NCBI GenBank assembly: GCA_025450255.1
Contig: JANWHV010000263.1
Location: 1 to 10,102 of the forward strand
Source of the DNA: Chloroflexota bacterium
Lineage (GTDB): Bacteria; Chloroflexota; UBA5177; JANWHV01
Length of the DNA: 10,102 nt
Direction of reading: 5' to 3'
Shown here: positions 1 to 7,333 of the stretch, piece after piece
Numbering within the stretch: position 1 is the first letter of the stretch
Layout of the letters: each line of letters starts with the position of its first letter
The notes under the pieces: model-generated
Database searches by the model: none
What the model saw: only the letters and a program-made list of their open reading frames with translations
What the model was told of the DNA's origin: nothing
Program-made: the position numbers and the translations under genes

Positions 1-1
1 C

Positions 2-997
2 GGATATACGCATTACACCCCGTCGCCTGGCATCATGCCGCGTCGTCAGGCAATCGCCGGCGAGATGCTCCGCAGCCGAGGCCTGGCGGTGGACGCCGAC
101 CAGGTCGTGGTTACGCCCGGCGCCAAGCCGATCCTGTTCTTCGTCATGCTGGCGCTTATCGACGAGGGTGACGAGGTTATCTGTCCCGATCCTGGGTTCC
201 CGAGTTACGAATCCATGATCCGGTATGCGGGCGGGACGGTCGTGCCGGTCGCACTGCCGGAGTCGCTGGATTTCAGGCTGGACATCGATAGCCTGCGGCA
301 CGCGATAACCAGGCGGACAAAGATGATCATCATCAACTCGCCCGCGAACCCCACCGGCGGCGTGCTGGAGCCGGACGACCTTCGGCGCATCGCCGATCTG
401 GCCGTCGAGCACGACCTGCTGGTGTTCGCGGATGAGATCTATTCCCGCATGCTCTATGACGGCGATCACCATTCCATCGCCGTGCTGCCCGGCATGGCCG
501 AACGAACGATTCTGCTCGACGGCTTCTCCAAGACCTACGCCATGACCGGCTGGCGGCTCGGTTACGGGGTCTTGCCGAAAAGCCTCGTGCCGCATATCAG
601 CCGTTTGATGACGAATTCCAACTCCTGCACCAACGCCGCCACGCAGATGGCGGGTATTGAGGCGCTTACCGGCGATCAGCGGCCGGTTGACGAGATGCTC
701 GAGGAATTCCGGCGCAGACGCGACACGATCGTGCGCGGACTCAACACGCTGCCTGGCGTTACCTGCAAAATGCCGGCCGGCGCCTTCTACGCGTACCCTA
801 ACATCCAGGGGACGGGGATGCGCTCTGGTGAGCTTGCCGCGCTATTGCTCAACGAGGGCGGCGTCGCCACTCTATCCGGAACGTCATTTGGCCCGGCGGG
901 CGAAGGGTATCTGCGCCTATCGTACGCTAACTCCATCGCCAACATCACCGAGGCGCTTGCTCGCATGGAGCAGGTGTTGACCGCGGCAAAGGCGTAG
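2..997 (+). CDS. Class I/II PLP-dependent aminotransferase (5'-truncated)
   Basis: Transfers an amino group between an amino acid and a 2-oxo acid using pyridoxal phosphate (fold type I, AspC-like), in the cytoplasm. The frame is open to the window edge; its first residues read GYTHYTPSPGI, the family's usual segment before the first helix, so roughly the first 60-70 residues lie outside the window. Counting from the internal Met at base 35, visible landmarks are the NPTG loop at residues 105-108 (cofactor-ring contact), D133 and Y136 in FADEIYS, the Schiff-base lysine K166 in SKTYAMTGWRLGY, and R294 in YLRLSYA, the usual substrate-carboxylate arginine. All key residues are intact. The amino-acid substrate cannot be read from sequence; aspartate, alanine or aromatic substrates are all possible. 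The dehydrogenase gene starts 4 bp after the stop, which suggests co-transcription and a shared 2-oxo-acid intermediate (inference). Confidence 0.95.
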   Translation, partial: GYTHYTPSPGIMPRRQAIAGEMLRSRGLAVDADQVVVTPGAKPILFFVMLALIDEGDEVICPDPGFPSYESMIRYAGGTVVPVALPESLDFRLDIDSLRHAITRRTKMIIINSPANPTGGVLEPDDLRRIADLAVEHDLLVFADEIYSRMLYDGDHHSIAVLPGMAERTILLDGFSKTYAMTGWRLGYGVLPKSLVPHISRLMTNSNSCTNAATQMAGIEALTGDQRPVDEMLEEFRRRRDTIVRGLNTLPGVTCKMPAGAFYAYPNIQGTGMRSGELAALLLNEGGVATLSGTSFGPAGEGYLRLSYANSIANITEALARMEQVLTAAKA

Positions 998-1001
998 CGC
1001 G

Positions 1002-1979
1002 GTGACGAAACCGCGCGTGCTGTTAACCCGGGGGCTTCCACCAGAGGTGATGCGCGTCCTTGACGAGCGGTGCGAGTTGTCGGCGAACCGCGAGGACCGC
1101 GTGTTAAGCAAGGCCGAGTTGCTGGCGGCGGCCACCGGCATGGATGGCGTGATCTGCCTGCTGACGGACCGCATTGACGCCGAGGTGTTGGATATCCAAC
1201 CGCGGCTCAAGGTGGTCAGCATCTACGCGGTTGGCTACAACAACGTCGACGTGCCCGCCGCTACCGCGCGCGGCATTCCGGTCACGAACACGCCGGGCGT
1301 GCTGACCGAGACCACGGCGGACCTCGCCTGGGCTCTGCTGATGGCCGTGGCGCGCCGCACGGTCGAGGCCGATCGCTACACCCGTGAGGGTCGCTTCACG
1401 TTATGGGAGCCGATGCTGCTCCTGGGCTCGGACGTGCACGGAAAGACGTTGGGGCTGATCGGCGCGGGACGTATCGGGCAAGCCGTGGCTCGACGCGCCC
1501 GCGGCTTCAACATGCGCGTCCTCTACTCCAATCCCCGGGATTTGCCGGCGGAGGTAGTTCGCGAGCTCGGTCTGGAGCGGGTATCGCTTGACGATCTGCT
1601 GGAACAATCGCATTACGTATCCCTTCATGCCCCATATTCCCCCACTACGCACCATTTGATTGGGGCGCCGCAACTGGCCAGAATGAGGCGTGGCGCGTAC
1701 CTGATTAATACCGCTCGTGGGGCGCTGGTCGATGAAACCGCGCTGGTGGCCGCGCTCCGCGACCGGCATCTGGGCGGCGCCGGGCTTGATGTCTTCGAGC
1801 ACGAGCCCAGGCTGGCGCCGGGCTTGATCGAGTTGGAAAACGTGGTCCTGGCGCCGCACATAGGGAGTGCGTCACTGGAAACGCGGACCAAGATGGGGTT
1901 GATGGCCGTCGATAACGTGATGGCGGTGCTTGGGGGCGGTCGCGCGCCGCACACCGTCAATCCTGAAGTGTACGGTTGA
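1002..1979 (+). CDS. D-isomer-specific 2-hydroxyacid dehydrogenase (glyoxylate/hydroxypyruvate reductase-like)
   Basis: Predicted to reduce a 2-oxo acid reversibly to the D-2-hydroxy acid with NAD(P)H in the cytoplasm. The 325-residue product has the normal family length and two-domain layout. The Rossmann motif GLIGAGRIGQ lies at residues 151-160. The catalytic set is R239 in NTARG, E268 in DVFEHEP and H286 in APHIGSAS; the R-to-E spacing of 29 equals that of E. coli PGDH. After the second strand the sequence is YSNPR rather than the acidic residue typical of NAD-specific enzymes, hinting at NADPH use (inference). There is no ACT domain, so it is not a classical long SerA. The start is a GTG 4 bp after the aminotransferase stop with only a weak ribosome site, suggesting translational coupling. 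Glyoxylate, hydroxypyruvate and phenylpyruvate are possible substrates; the exact one is not determined. Confidence 0.93.
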   Translation: MTKPRVLLTRGLPPEVMRVLDERCELSANREDRVLSKAELLAAATGMDGVICLLTDRIDAEVLDIQPRLKVVSIYAVGYNNVDVPAATARGIPVTNTPGVLTETTADLAWALLMAVARRTVEADRYTREGRFTLWEPMLLLGSDVHGKTLGLIGAGRIGQAVARRARGFNMRVLYSNPRDLPAEVVRELGLERVSLDDLLEQSHYVSLHAPYSPTTHHLIGAPQLARMRRGAYLINTARGALVDETALVAALRDRHLGGAGLDVFEHEPRLAPGLIELENVVLAPHIGSASLETRTKMGLMAVDNVMAVLGGGRAPHTVNPEVYG

Positions 1980-2019
1980 GGCTCCTGGAGACGTTGGGCG
2001 CGGGCCCCCACAAGCCATC

Positions 2020-2835
2020 ATGCCGCGCGGTCTGATGATGGTGGCGCCTGGCAGGGATGTAGACCCGCCCAATCTCGGATTCGAGCTATTCAAAGCACAC
2101 CGCGATCTGCAAGCGCACGCCATATTTACGCGTCACGGCGGCGTAAGCGCGCCGCCGTTCGACTCGCTCAACGTGTCGTATAGTGTCGGCGACGAGCCAG
2201 AGGCGATAGCGGAGAACAGGGCGCGCTGCGCCATGGCGTCGGAGGTGAAAATCACCGCCATTACCACCGCCGGCCTCGTGCACGGCGCGGCGGTCGGCTG
2301 TCTGGAACGTTCCATCAGCCGGCCCCTTCCGGACGGATCGCGCATCGTGGACGGCATCGACGCCCTGATTACCGCTGCCCCGGCGCGCGGCTTGCTGATC
2401 ACGGCGGCGGATTGCCTGCAGATTATGTTTCTCGATCCGGACACCCCGGCGGTCGGCTTGGCGCACGCCGGCTGGCGCGGGTTGGTCGCGGGCGCCATTG
2501 GCGCCACGGTTTCCGCGATGGCGACGGCCTATGGCACCGATTCCGCGCGCCTGCTGGCCGGCATCGGTCCGGGACTCGGTCCATGCTGCGCCGAGTTCAC
2601 CGATCCGCGCCTGGAGCTGCCGCCGGACTTCGCTCCATATATCCGTGGGCGCTACGTGGACCTGTGGCGCGTCGCGAGGGACCAACTGCAATCGGCGGGC
2701 GTTGTGCCGCGCCACATCGAACAACACGCCATATGTACGCGCTGCAACCGGGACCGGTTTTTCTCGCACCGCGGCGATCGCGGACGCTCTGGGCGGTTCG
2801 CGGCAATTATCAGCTTGCGCGCGCCAGGCCGGTGA
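2020..2835 (+). CDS. pgeF: PgeF/YfiH family (laccase-domain, DUF152) protein
   Basis: Belongs to the cytoplasmic YfiH/YlmD family. Members have been described as peptidoglycan editing factors and as zinc-dependent purine nucleoside phosphorylases or adenosine deaminases; 'polyphenol oxidase' is an older label. Numbering from ATG 2020 (271 residues), the entry segment TRHGGVSAPPFDSLN is near residue 37. The three metal ligands are all present: H88 in LVHG, C132 in TAADC, and H149 in LAHAGWRG. The GPGLGPCC loop and the C-terminal RFFSHRGD...GR motif follow; the latter usually reads S[YH]RRD, so one Arg is Gly here. An upstream in-frame ATG at 1930 would overlap the dehydrogenase by 50 nt, and ATG 2035 or 2038 are also possible. 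ATG 2020 was chosen because it avoids the overlap, but no good ribosome site marks it. It is probably co-transcribed with the two upstream genes. Confidence 0.9.
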   Translation: MPRGLMMVAPGRDVDPPNLGFELFKAHRDLQAHAIFTRHGGVSAPPFDSLNVSYSVGDEPEAIAENRARCAMASEVKITAITTAGLVHGAAVGCLERSISRPLPDGSRIVDGIDALITAAPARGLLITAADCLQIMFLDPDTPAVGLAHAGWRGLVAGAIGATVSAMATAYGTDSARLLAGIGPGLGPCCAEFTDPRLELPPDFAPYIRGRYVDLWRVARDQLQSAGVVPRHIEQHAICTRCNRDRFFSHRGDRGRSGRFAAIISLRAPGR

Positions 2836-2881
2836 GGTTGGGCTCGCGCAAGCATGGTGACATGGGATGGGCATGACCCGG

Positions 2882-2896
2882 CGCGGTGATACCGCG
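2882..2896. repeat. Perfect 6-bp inverted repeat upstream of the M42 peptidase
   Basis: CGCGGT-GAT-ACCGCG, a 15-bp dyad with a 3-nt spacer, sits in the 114-bp gap between the pgeF-like stop and the peptidase start. It has no downstream T-run, so it does not look like an intrinsic terminator. It could be a small operator or an mRNA hairpin. A GC-rich genome produces such dyads by chance fairly often, so function is unproven. No convincing promoter was seen in the rest of the gap. Confidence 0.4.
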
Positions 2897-2949
2897 GACA
2901 CATGAGCCGGCAATAGATTTGCAGTGCAGGTAAGAAGGGTTGGTGGGAC

Positions 2950-4017
2950 GTGGACGAGCGACAATTCGCGTTCTTGCGTGACTTGACGGGCGCGGCGGGG
3001 CCCTCCGGGTATGAAACGCCGGTGCGCGACGTATGGCGGGCGTCGGTGAGCGACTTCGCGTCTGAGGTGCATGGCGACGCGGTCGGCAATATCACGGCGA
3101 TTGTCAACCCGTCCGGGTCGCCGCGGGTCATGCTGGCGGGCCACATCGACGAGATTGGCCTGATGATTACGAACATCGACGAGAAGGGCTTTCTCAATTT
3201 CGCGCCTATTGGCGGCCACGATGCCACCGTGCTGGTAGGCCAACGCGTGCGGGTGCATACTGCCACCGGCCCGCTGCTCGGTGTGGTAGGTCGGAAGCCC
3301 TACCACCTGCTGTCCTCGGACGATCGGAAGACCGTACCGGAAATGAAGAATCTCTGGATCGACATTGGCGCCTCCGGCCGCGACGACGCGGCGAGCGTGG
3401 TGCGTATAGGCGACCCCGTTACGTTCGCCGCCGGGATCGAGCGGCTCCGTGGCGACTTGCTCGTGGCAAAGGCGTTTGACAATCGGGTCGGCGCCTACGT
3501 GGTGGCCGAAACCGCGCGCGCGGTGGCGGGCGGACCGCTCGCGGCGGCGGTCTTCGCCGTCGGCACCTGCCAGGAGGAGATCGGGTACCGTGGCGCTATT
3601 GTCAGCGCGGAACGCATCAAGCCCGCCGTCGCGATCGCCATCGACGTTGGCTTTGCCCTGGACCACCCCGGCGTGGAGGATGAGCGGAGGCAGCGGAATG
3701 ACATGGCCCTGGCTAAAGGCCCACAAATCAGCCGAGGGCCAAACATCAGCCCAGTTGTCTACGATTTACTGATTCAGGCAGCCAATGCCGAGAAAATCCC
3801 GTTTCAGGTCGAACCGGCGCCCGGTGAGACCGGCACCGATGCCTGGGCGATTCAAGTCGCCCACCAGGGTATCGCGACGGGTGTGGTCAGCGTGTCATTG
3901 CGGTATATGCACTCTCCGGTGGAGGTTCTCTCCACCAGCGATCTCGACCAGACGGTCGCGCTGCTCGCGGCCTTCATTCGCAACCTGCACGGCAACTCGA
4001 GCTTCATCGTGGCATAG
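2950..4017 (+). CDS. M42 family metallo-aminopeptidase (TET/glutamyl aminopeptidase-like)
   Basis: A dinuclear-metal aminopeptidase of clan MH that trims peptides in the cytoplasm; characterised members form tetrahedral dodecamers. Older databases call the family 'endoglucanase/cellulase M', which is not its main activity. The 355-residue product is full length. By alignment with Pyrococcus TET the active site is complete: H65 in GHIDEIG with D67, bridging D177 in FDNRVG, catalytic E209 and ligand E210 in QEEIGYRGA, D232 in AIDVG, and H321 in RYMHSPVE. The substrate loop GETGTDAWA spans residues 292-300. There is no signal peptide. The start is a GTG preceded by purine-rich GAAGGG and GGTGGGA; the frame has a stop at 2914-2916 and no other start between. 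It may have its own control region because the gap upstream is 114 bp. Confidence 0.95.
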   Translation: MDERQFAFLRDLTGAAGPSGYETPVRDVWRASVSDFASEVHGDAVGNITAIVNPSGSPRVMLAGHIDEIGLMITNIDEKGFLNFAPIGGHDATVLVGQRVRVHTATGPLLGVVGRKPYHLLSSDDRKTVPEMKNLWIDIGASGRDDAASVVRIGDPVTFAAGIERLRGDLLVAKAFDNRVGAYVVAETARAVAGGPLAAAVFAVGTCQEEIGYRGAIVSAERIKPAVAIAIDVGFALDHPGVEDERRQRNDMALAKGPQISRGPNISPVVYDLLIQAANAEKIPFQVEPAPGETGTDAWAIQVAHQGIATGVVSVSLRYMHSPVEVLSTSDLDQTVALLAAFIRNLHGNSSFIVA

Positions 4018-4059
4018 TCGCGGGCCGGTCGCGGCGAACCAGAGGAAAGCGCGCGCGGC

Positions 4060-4488
4060 TCAGGCGCCCCGTGCTTCGGTCAGGGCGCGTAAGTGCGCCG
4101 CGGCGTCCGCGGCCGATAACTCGCCCCGTTCAATCTTTTCGAGGACCAATTCGCGGCGCTGTCGCAGATCCGCCTCGGAGATAGCGGGCGGCGGCTCACG
4201 GTCGAGCCCGGCCGCTTCGAGTGCCTCCTCGAGGCGGGCACGCACGGTCGGGTAGGACAAGCCGAGCATTCGCTCCATGTCCTTCACGTTGCCGCGCATA
4301 CGCAAGAACATTTCCAGGAGCGAGGCATGAGGCTCGGGCAGCGCCGCGAGGCGACCGAGGCTAAATGCCCCGTTCACCTCGGTAGCACAGACCGGACACG
4401 TCATACGCGTGATCGTTAACGCGTTCTGGCACGAGGGGCATTGTGTCGGCAATTCGTTGAGTGTGTAATGGGTCATTTCTTGAAGCAT
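4060..4488 (-). CDS. DUF2089 family zinc-ribbon/HTH protein
   Basis: The 142-residue product matches the DUF2089 pattern. An N-terminal zinc ribbon has two CPxC knuckles (CPSC at residues 17-20 and CPVC at 31-34). The conserved block FLRMRGNVKDMERMLGLSYPTVRARL follows at residues 61-86, resembling a helix-turn-helix with the typical SYPTVRARL recognition helix. A C-terminal helical stretch (about 105-140) reads RRELVLEKIERGELSAADAAAHL, a segment also seen in SHOCT-like and anti-sigma-type proteins. The architecture suggests a small transcriptional regulator, but no member's target is known to me. Starts at 4488 and 4476 (Met5) are both possible and neither has a strong ribosome site. It is divergent from gyrA and convergent with the peptidase, with a 42-bp gap and no clear terminator. 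Autoregulation or control of gyrA from the shared region is only an inference. Confidence 0.9.
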   Translation of the reverse strand: MLQEMTHYTLNELPTQCPSCQNALTITRMTCPVCATEVNGAFSLGRLAALPEPHASLLEMFLRMRGNVKDMERMLGLSYPTVRARLEEALEAAGLDREPPPAISEADLRQRRELVLEKIERGELSAADAAAHLRALTEARGA

Positions 4489-4548
4489 ACCACCAGGCGC
4501 GCCACGGGCGAAAACCGGGCCGACGGCGGCAGTGCCATAATGCCCGCA

Positions 4549-4578
4549 TTGACCGTGGATTTAGCCAGGAAGTATAAT
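4549..4578 (+). promoter_or_regulatory. Near-consensus sigma-70-type promoter for gyrA
   Basis: TTGACC (4549-4554) and a perfect TATAAT (4573-4578) are separated by 18 bp, lying in an AT-rich island (about 4555-4615) within GC-rich DNA. Transcription would begin near 4585, giving a gyrA leader of about 150 nt. It is the strongest + strand promoter visible in the window. Confidence 0.8.
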
Positions 4579-4601
4579 AAAGTTGAGTAAATAGTGAACA
4601 A
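4574..4601 (-). promoter_or_regulatory. Possible divergent promoter for the DUF2089 gene
   Basis: On the - strand TTGTTC (complement of 4596-4601) and TATTAT (complement of 4574-4579) are 16 bp apart. The -35 element matches consensus poorly. Its -10 would occupy the same bases as the gyrA -10, and it would give the DUF2089 gene a leader of about 80 nt. An AT-rich island produces such matches easily, so this is tentative. Confidence 0.3.
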
Positions 4602-4661
4602 AATGCCGTACTTTGGGGCGAATGGCCGAAAGAATTCCCCTGGTCCTATGGCCCCTCAGCA

Positions 4662-4676
4662 TCGTGTCAGACACGA
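4662..4676. repeat. 15-bp perfect palindrome in the gyrA leader
   Basis: TCGTGTC-A-GACACGA has 7-bp arms around a single central base. Flanking GCA (4659-4661) and TGC (4678-4680) could extend it with one bulged base. It lies about 80 bp downstream of the predicted gyrA start site and 60 bp before the ATG. A one-base centre fits a dimeric-repressor site better than an RNA hairpin. No T-run follows, so it is not an intrinsic terminator. The binding protein is unknown. Confidence 0.5.
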
Positions 4677-4735
4677 GTGCTAGTACCGCGCCGCGGCTTC
4701 AACAGCGCGCGGTGTAACACGAAAGGCGCCACTGC

Positions 4736-7333
4736 ATGGTAGCGGACTTCGGCAGCGTGCGCGAGGTGCACATCGAGAACGAGATGCGCGAGGCGTATCT
4801 CGACTATGCGATGAGCGTGATTGTTTCACGCGCTCTTCCAGATGTTCGCGACGGCCTCAAGCCGGTGCACCGTCGCATTCTCTATGCCATGAACCAATTG
4901 GGCCTGCGCTCTTCAGGCCACTATCGCAAGAGCGCTACGGTCGTCGGCGAGGTTCTGGGTAAATATCACCCACACGGCGACACCGCCGTGTATGATAGCA
5001 TGGTGCGGCTGGCGCAGGATTTCAGCATGCGCTACCCGCTGATAGACGGCCAGGGTAACTTCGGTTCCGTGGACGGCGACGAACCAGCGGCGATGCGCTA
5101 TACCGAGGCGCGCATGGCGCCGATTGCCGACGAGATGCTCGCGGACCTGGACAAAGATACCGTCGATTTTCAGCCGAATTACGACGGCAACGAACACGAA
5201 CCCACGGTGCTGCCCGCGCGGCTGCCGCAACTGCTGCTCAACGGGACGAACGGCATCGCGGTCGGCATGGCCACGAACATTCCGCCGCATAATTTGCGCG
5301 AGTTGGTGGACGGGATTATCTACCTCATTCGCCATCCTGAAGCCACGGTGGTCGAGCTCGGCGAGATCATCAAGGGGCCCGACTTCCCAACTGGAGGCAT
5401 TCTTCTGGGCCAGGAAGGCATCACCAACGCCTACGCGACCGGCCGCGGCCGCATTGTGTTGCGGTGCAAGCACCATCTAGAGGAGAGCAGGACGGGGCGG
5501 ACGGCAATCATCGTCACGGAACTGCCCTTTCAGGTGAATAAGGCCAAGCTGCAGGAACGTATCGCCGAGTTGGTGCAGCAGCGCGACATCGACGGTATCG
5601 CGGACCTGCGTGATGAATCGGACCGTCAGGGAATGCGCTTGATGATCGAGCTGAAGCGAGACGCGCACACCCAGCATGTGCTCAACCAGCTATTCAAGCA
5701 CACGCAGATGCAGGACAGCATCTCGATCAACATGCTCGCACTGGTCGATAACCAACCGCGCGTGCTGCCGCTGGAAATGACTCTGCGCTACTACGTCGAC
5801 CACCGGCGCGAGGTGGTGAGGCGCAGAACCTCGTTCGACCTGCGAAAAGCTGAGGCTCGAGCCCACATTCTCGAGGGTCTCGCCAAAGCGCTGAACAACC
5901 TTGACGCAGTGATTACCGCCATTCGCGCCGCCAATAACAGCGAAGAGGCCAGCAATACCCTGCAACAGCGGTTCGAACTCACCGAGACCCAGGCTAAAGC
6001 GATTTTGGCGCTGCAACTAAGCCGGTTGGCGGCCCTCGAACAGCAGAAGATCCGCGACGAGCTTGGCGAGGTCCAAGCGCGGATCGCCGAGTACCAGTCG
6101 ATCCTGGGCGACCCGGCGCGTATAAACTCGATCATCGTCGAAGAGTTGACCGAACTGCGCGAAAAGTATGGCGACGATCGGCGCACCCGCATCGTCCGCG
6201 AGGAAGTCAGCATGATGACCCTCGACGATCTGGTGGCGCCGGAAGAAGTGATCGTCACCATGACGGAACGCGGCTATGTGAAGCGCATTCCGGCGAATAC
6301 CTACCGGCCGCAACGGCGCGGCGGCAAAGGTATCGTCGGTATGGTCGCGCGCGATACGGATGAGGTGAACCGCCTCCTTGCCTGCAACACGCATGACTGG
6401 CTGCTATTCTTCACGACCCGCGGGCGTGCATATCAGCTCAAGGTCTACGAGTTACCCGCCACTGGCCGCCAGGCCCGTGGCGTGCCCGTCAATAATCTGA
6501 TCGGGCTGGAACCCGGCGAGGGCGTGGCGACGGTGCTGGTGATGGCGCGCAACGGACTCCGCGAGGGATACCTGGTGCTGGCGACGCGACGGGGGGTGAT
6601 CAAGCGGACCCCGCTCGAGAACTTCGTCAACGTCAGGAAGAACGGCTTGCACGCAATCACCGTGGATCCCGAGGATGAGCTGGCATGGGTAGAAGCCGCG
6701 CAAGGCGATGAAGACATCATGCTGGTGACGACTGATGGCCGCGCGGTACGCTTCGCGCAGGATCGCGTGCGCTCAATGGGCAGGACGGCGGCAGGCGTAC
6801 ACGGCATTAAACTGCGAAACGGGGACAGCCTGGTTGCAATGGGATTGGCAAAGCCCAATCATGATTTGCTAGTCGTGACGCAGCGCGGCATCGGAAAGCG
6901 TACGCCCGTGGATGAATACCGCCAGCAGGGCCGCAACGGTCAAGGCGTGTACACCATCAAAAACGTGGACAAAGTCGGCAACATCGTGGCCGCGAGCATC
7001 GTATCCGCGGACATGGAGATGGTGTTGATGTCGGCCGGCGGACAGGTTATTCGGCAGTCGGTTAACATGGTGCGACAGACAGGCCGGAATACCCAGGGTG
7101 TCAGGGTCATGAGCCTGAATGAAGGCGATACCGTGGTATCGATGGCCTGCATGGTTATCCAGCATCCCGCGGCGGCGGATGGCGGGAACGGCGAACCGCA
7201 CAACGAAGCTGTCGAGGCGGCCGCCAAATCAGTTGAGTCGGATATTGACGAGATGGGCGCTGACGAGACCGTGGACCGGAACGGCGCGGATGACGGCATC
7301 GACAGCGAGCCAGATCCGAGCGATGCAGACTAG
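4736..7333 (+). CDS. gyrA: DNA gyrase subunit A
   Basis: The breakage-reunion subunit of the A2B2 gyrase, which introduces negative supercoils using ATP hydrolysed by GyrB. The product has 865 residues, and its N-terminal numbering coincides with E. coli. The active-site tyrosine is Y122 in [10 protein letters not shown], and the quinolone region has T83 and D87 in [14 protein letters not shown]; Thr at 83 is a natural alternative in many bacteria, not itself evidence of resistance. The GyrA box QRRGGKG is intact at 526-532, marking it as gyrase rather than ParC, and the C-terminal beta-pinwheel (about 500-810) is complete. Residues 816-865 form a highly acidic tail (about 17 D/E against 2 K/R); in E. 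coli a similar tail tunes DNA wrapping. AAAGG at 4722-4726, 9 nt before ATG 4736, is the likely ribosome site. gyrB is not in the window. The gene overlaps the next by 11 nt. Confidence 0.99.
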   Translation: MVADFGSVREVHIENEMREAYLDYAMSVIVSRALPDVRDGLKPVHRRILYAMNQLGLRSSGHYRKSATVVGEVLGKYHPHGDTAVYDSMVRLAQDFSMRYPLIDGQGNFGSVDGDEPAAMRYTEARMAPIADEMLADLDKDTVDFQPNYDGNEHEPTVLPARLPQLLLNGTNGIAVGMATNIPPHNLRELVDGIIYLIRHPEATVVELGEIIKGPDFPTGGILLGQEGITNAYATGRGRIVLRCKHHLEESRTGRTAIIVTELPFQVNKAKLQERIAELVQQRDIDGIADLRDESDRQGMRLMIELKRDAHTQHVLNQLFKHTQMQDSISINMLALVDNQPRVLPLEMTLRYYVDHRREVVRRRTSFDLRKAEARAHILEGLAKALNNLDAVITAIRAANNSEEASNTLQQRFELTETQAKAILALQLSRLAALEQQKIRDELGEVQARIAEYQSILGDPARINSIIVEELTELREKYGDDRRTRIVREEVSMMTLDDLVAPEEVIVTMTERGYVKRIPANTYRPQRRGGKGIVGMVARDTDEVNRLLACNTHDWLLFFTTRGRAYQLKVYELPATGRQARGVPVNNLIGLEPGEGVATVLVMARNGLREGYLVLATRRGVIKRTPLENFVNVRKNGLHAITVDPEDELAWVEAAQGDEDIMLVTTDGRAVRFAQDRVRSMGRTAAGVHGIKLRNGDSLVAMGLAKPNHDLLVVTQRGIGKRTPVDEYRQQGRNGQGVYTIKNVDKVGNIVAASIVSADMEMVLMSAGGQVIRQSVNMVRQTGRNTQGVRVMSLNEGDTVVSMACMVIQHPAAADGGNGEPHNEAVEAAAKSVESDIDEMGADETVDRNGADDGIDSEPDPSDAD

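Noticed and set aside
2305..2312. GAACGTTC resembling half-sites of the LexA box
   Set aside because: There is no 4-nt spacer between the half-sites and it sits within a coding region.
2086..3726. A 546-codon open frame on the - strand
   Set aside because: It lies antisense across the pgeF-like and M42 genes, both of which have complete family motifs. Its product is rich in Arg, His and Ala with no recognisable domain, as expected for a shadow frame in GC-rich DNA.
4933..5020. Possible quinolone-resistance substitution in gyrA (Thr at position 83)
   Set aside because: Thr is a common natural residue at this position and D87 is unchanged, so sequence alone gives no sign of resistance.
5826..5836. 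GAAC-CTC-GTTC inside gyrA
   Set aside because: The spacer is 3 nt rather than 4 and the site is deep inside the gene; likely chance.
7119..7322. N-terminal extension of the response regulator inside gyrA
   Set aside because: The stretch reads the gyrA tail in another frame and has no domain; the REC fold starts right at ATG 7323.
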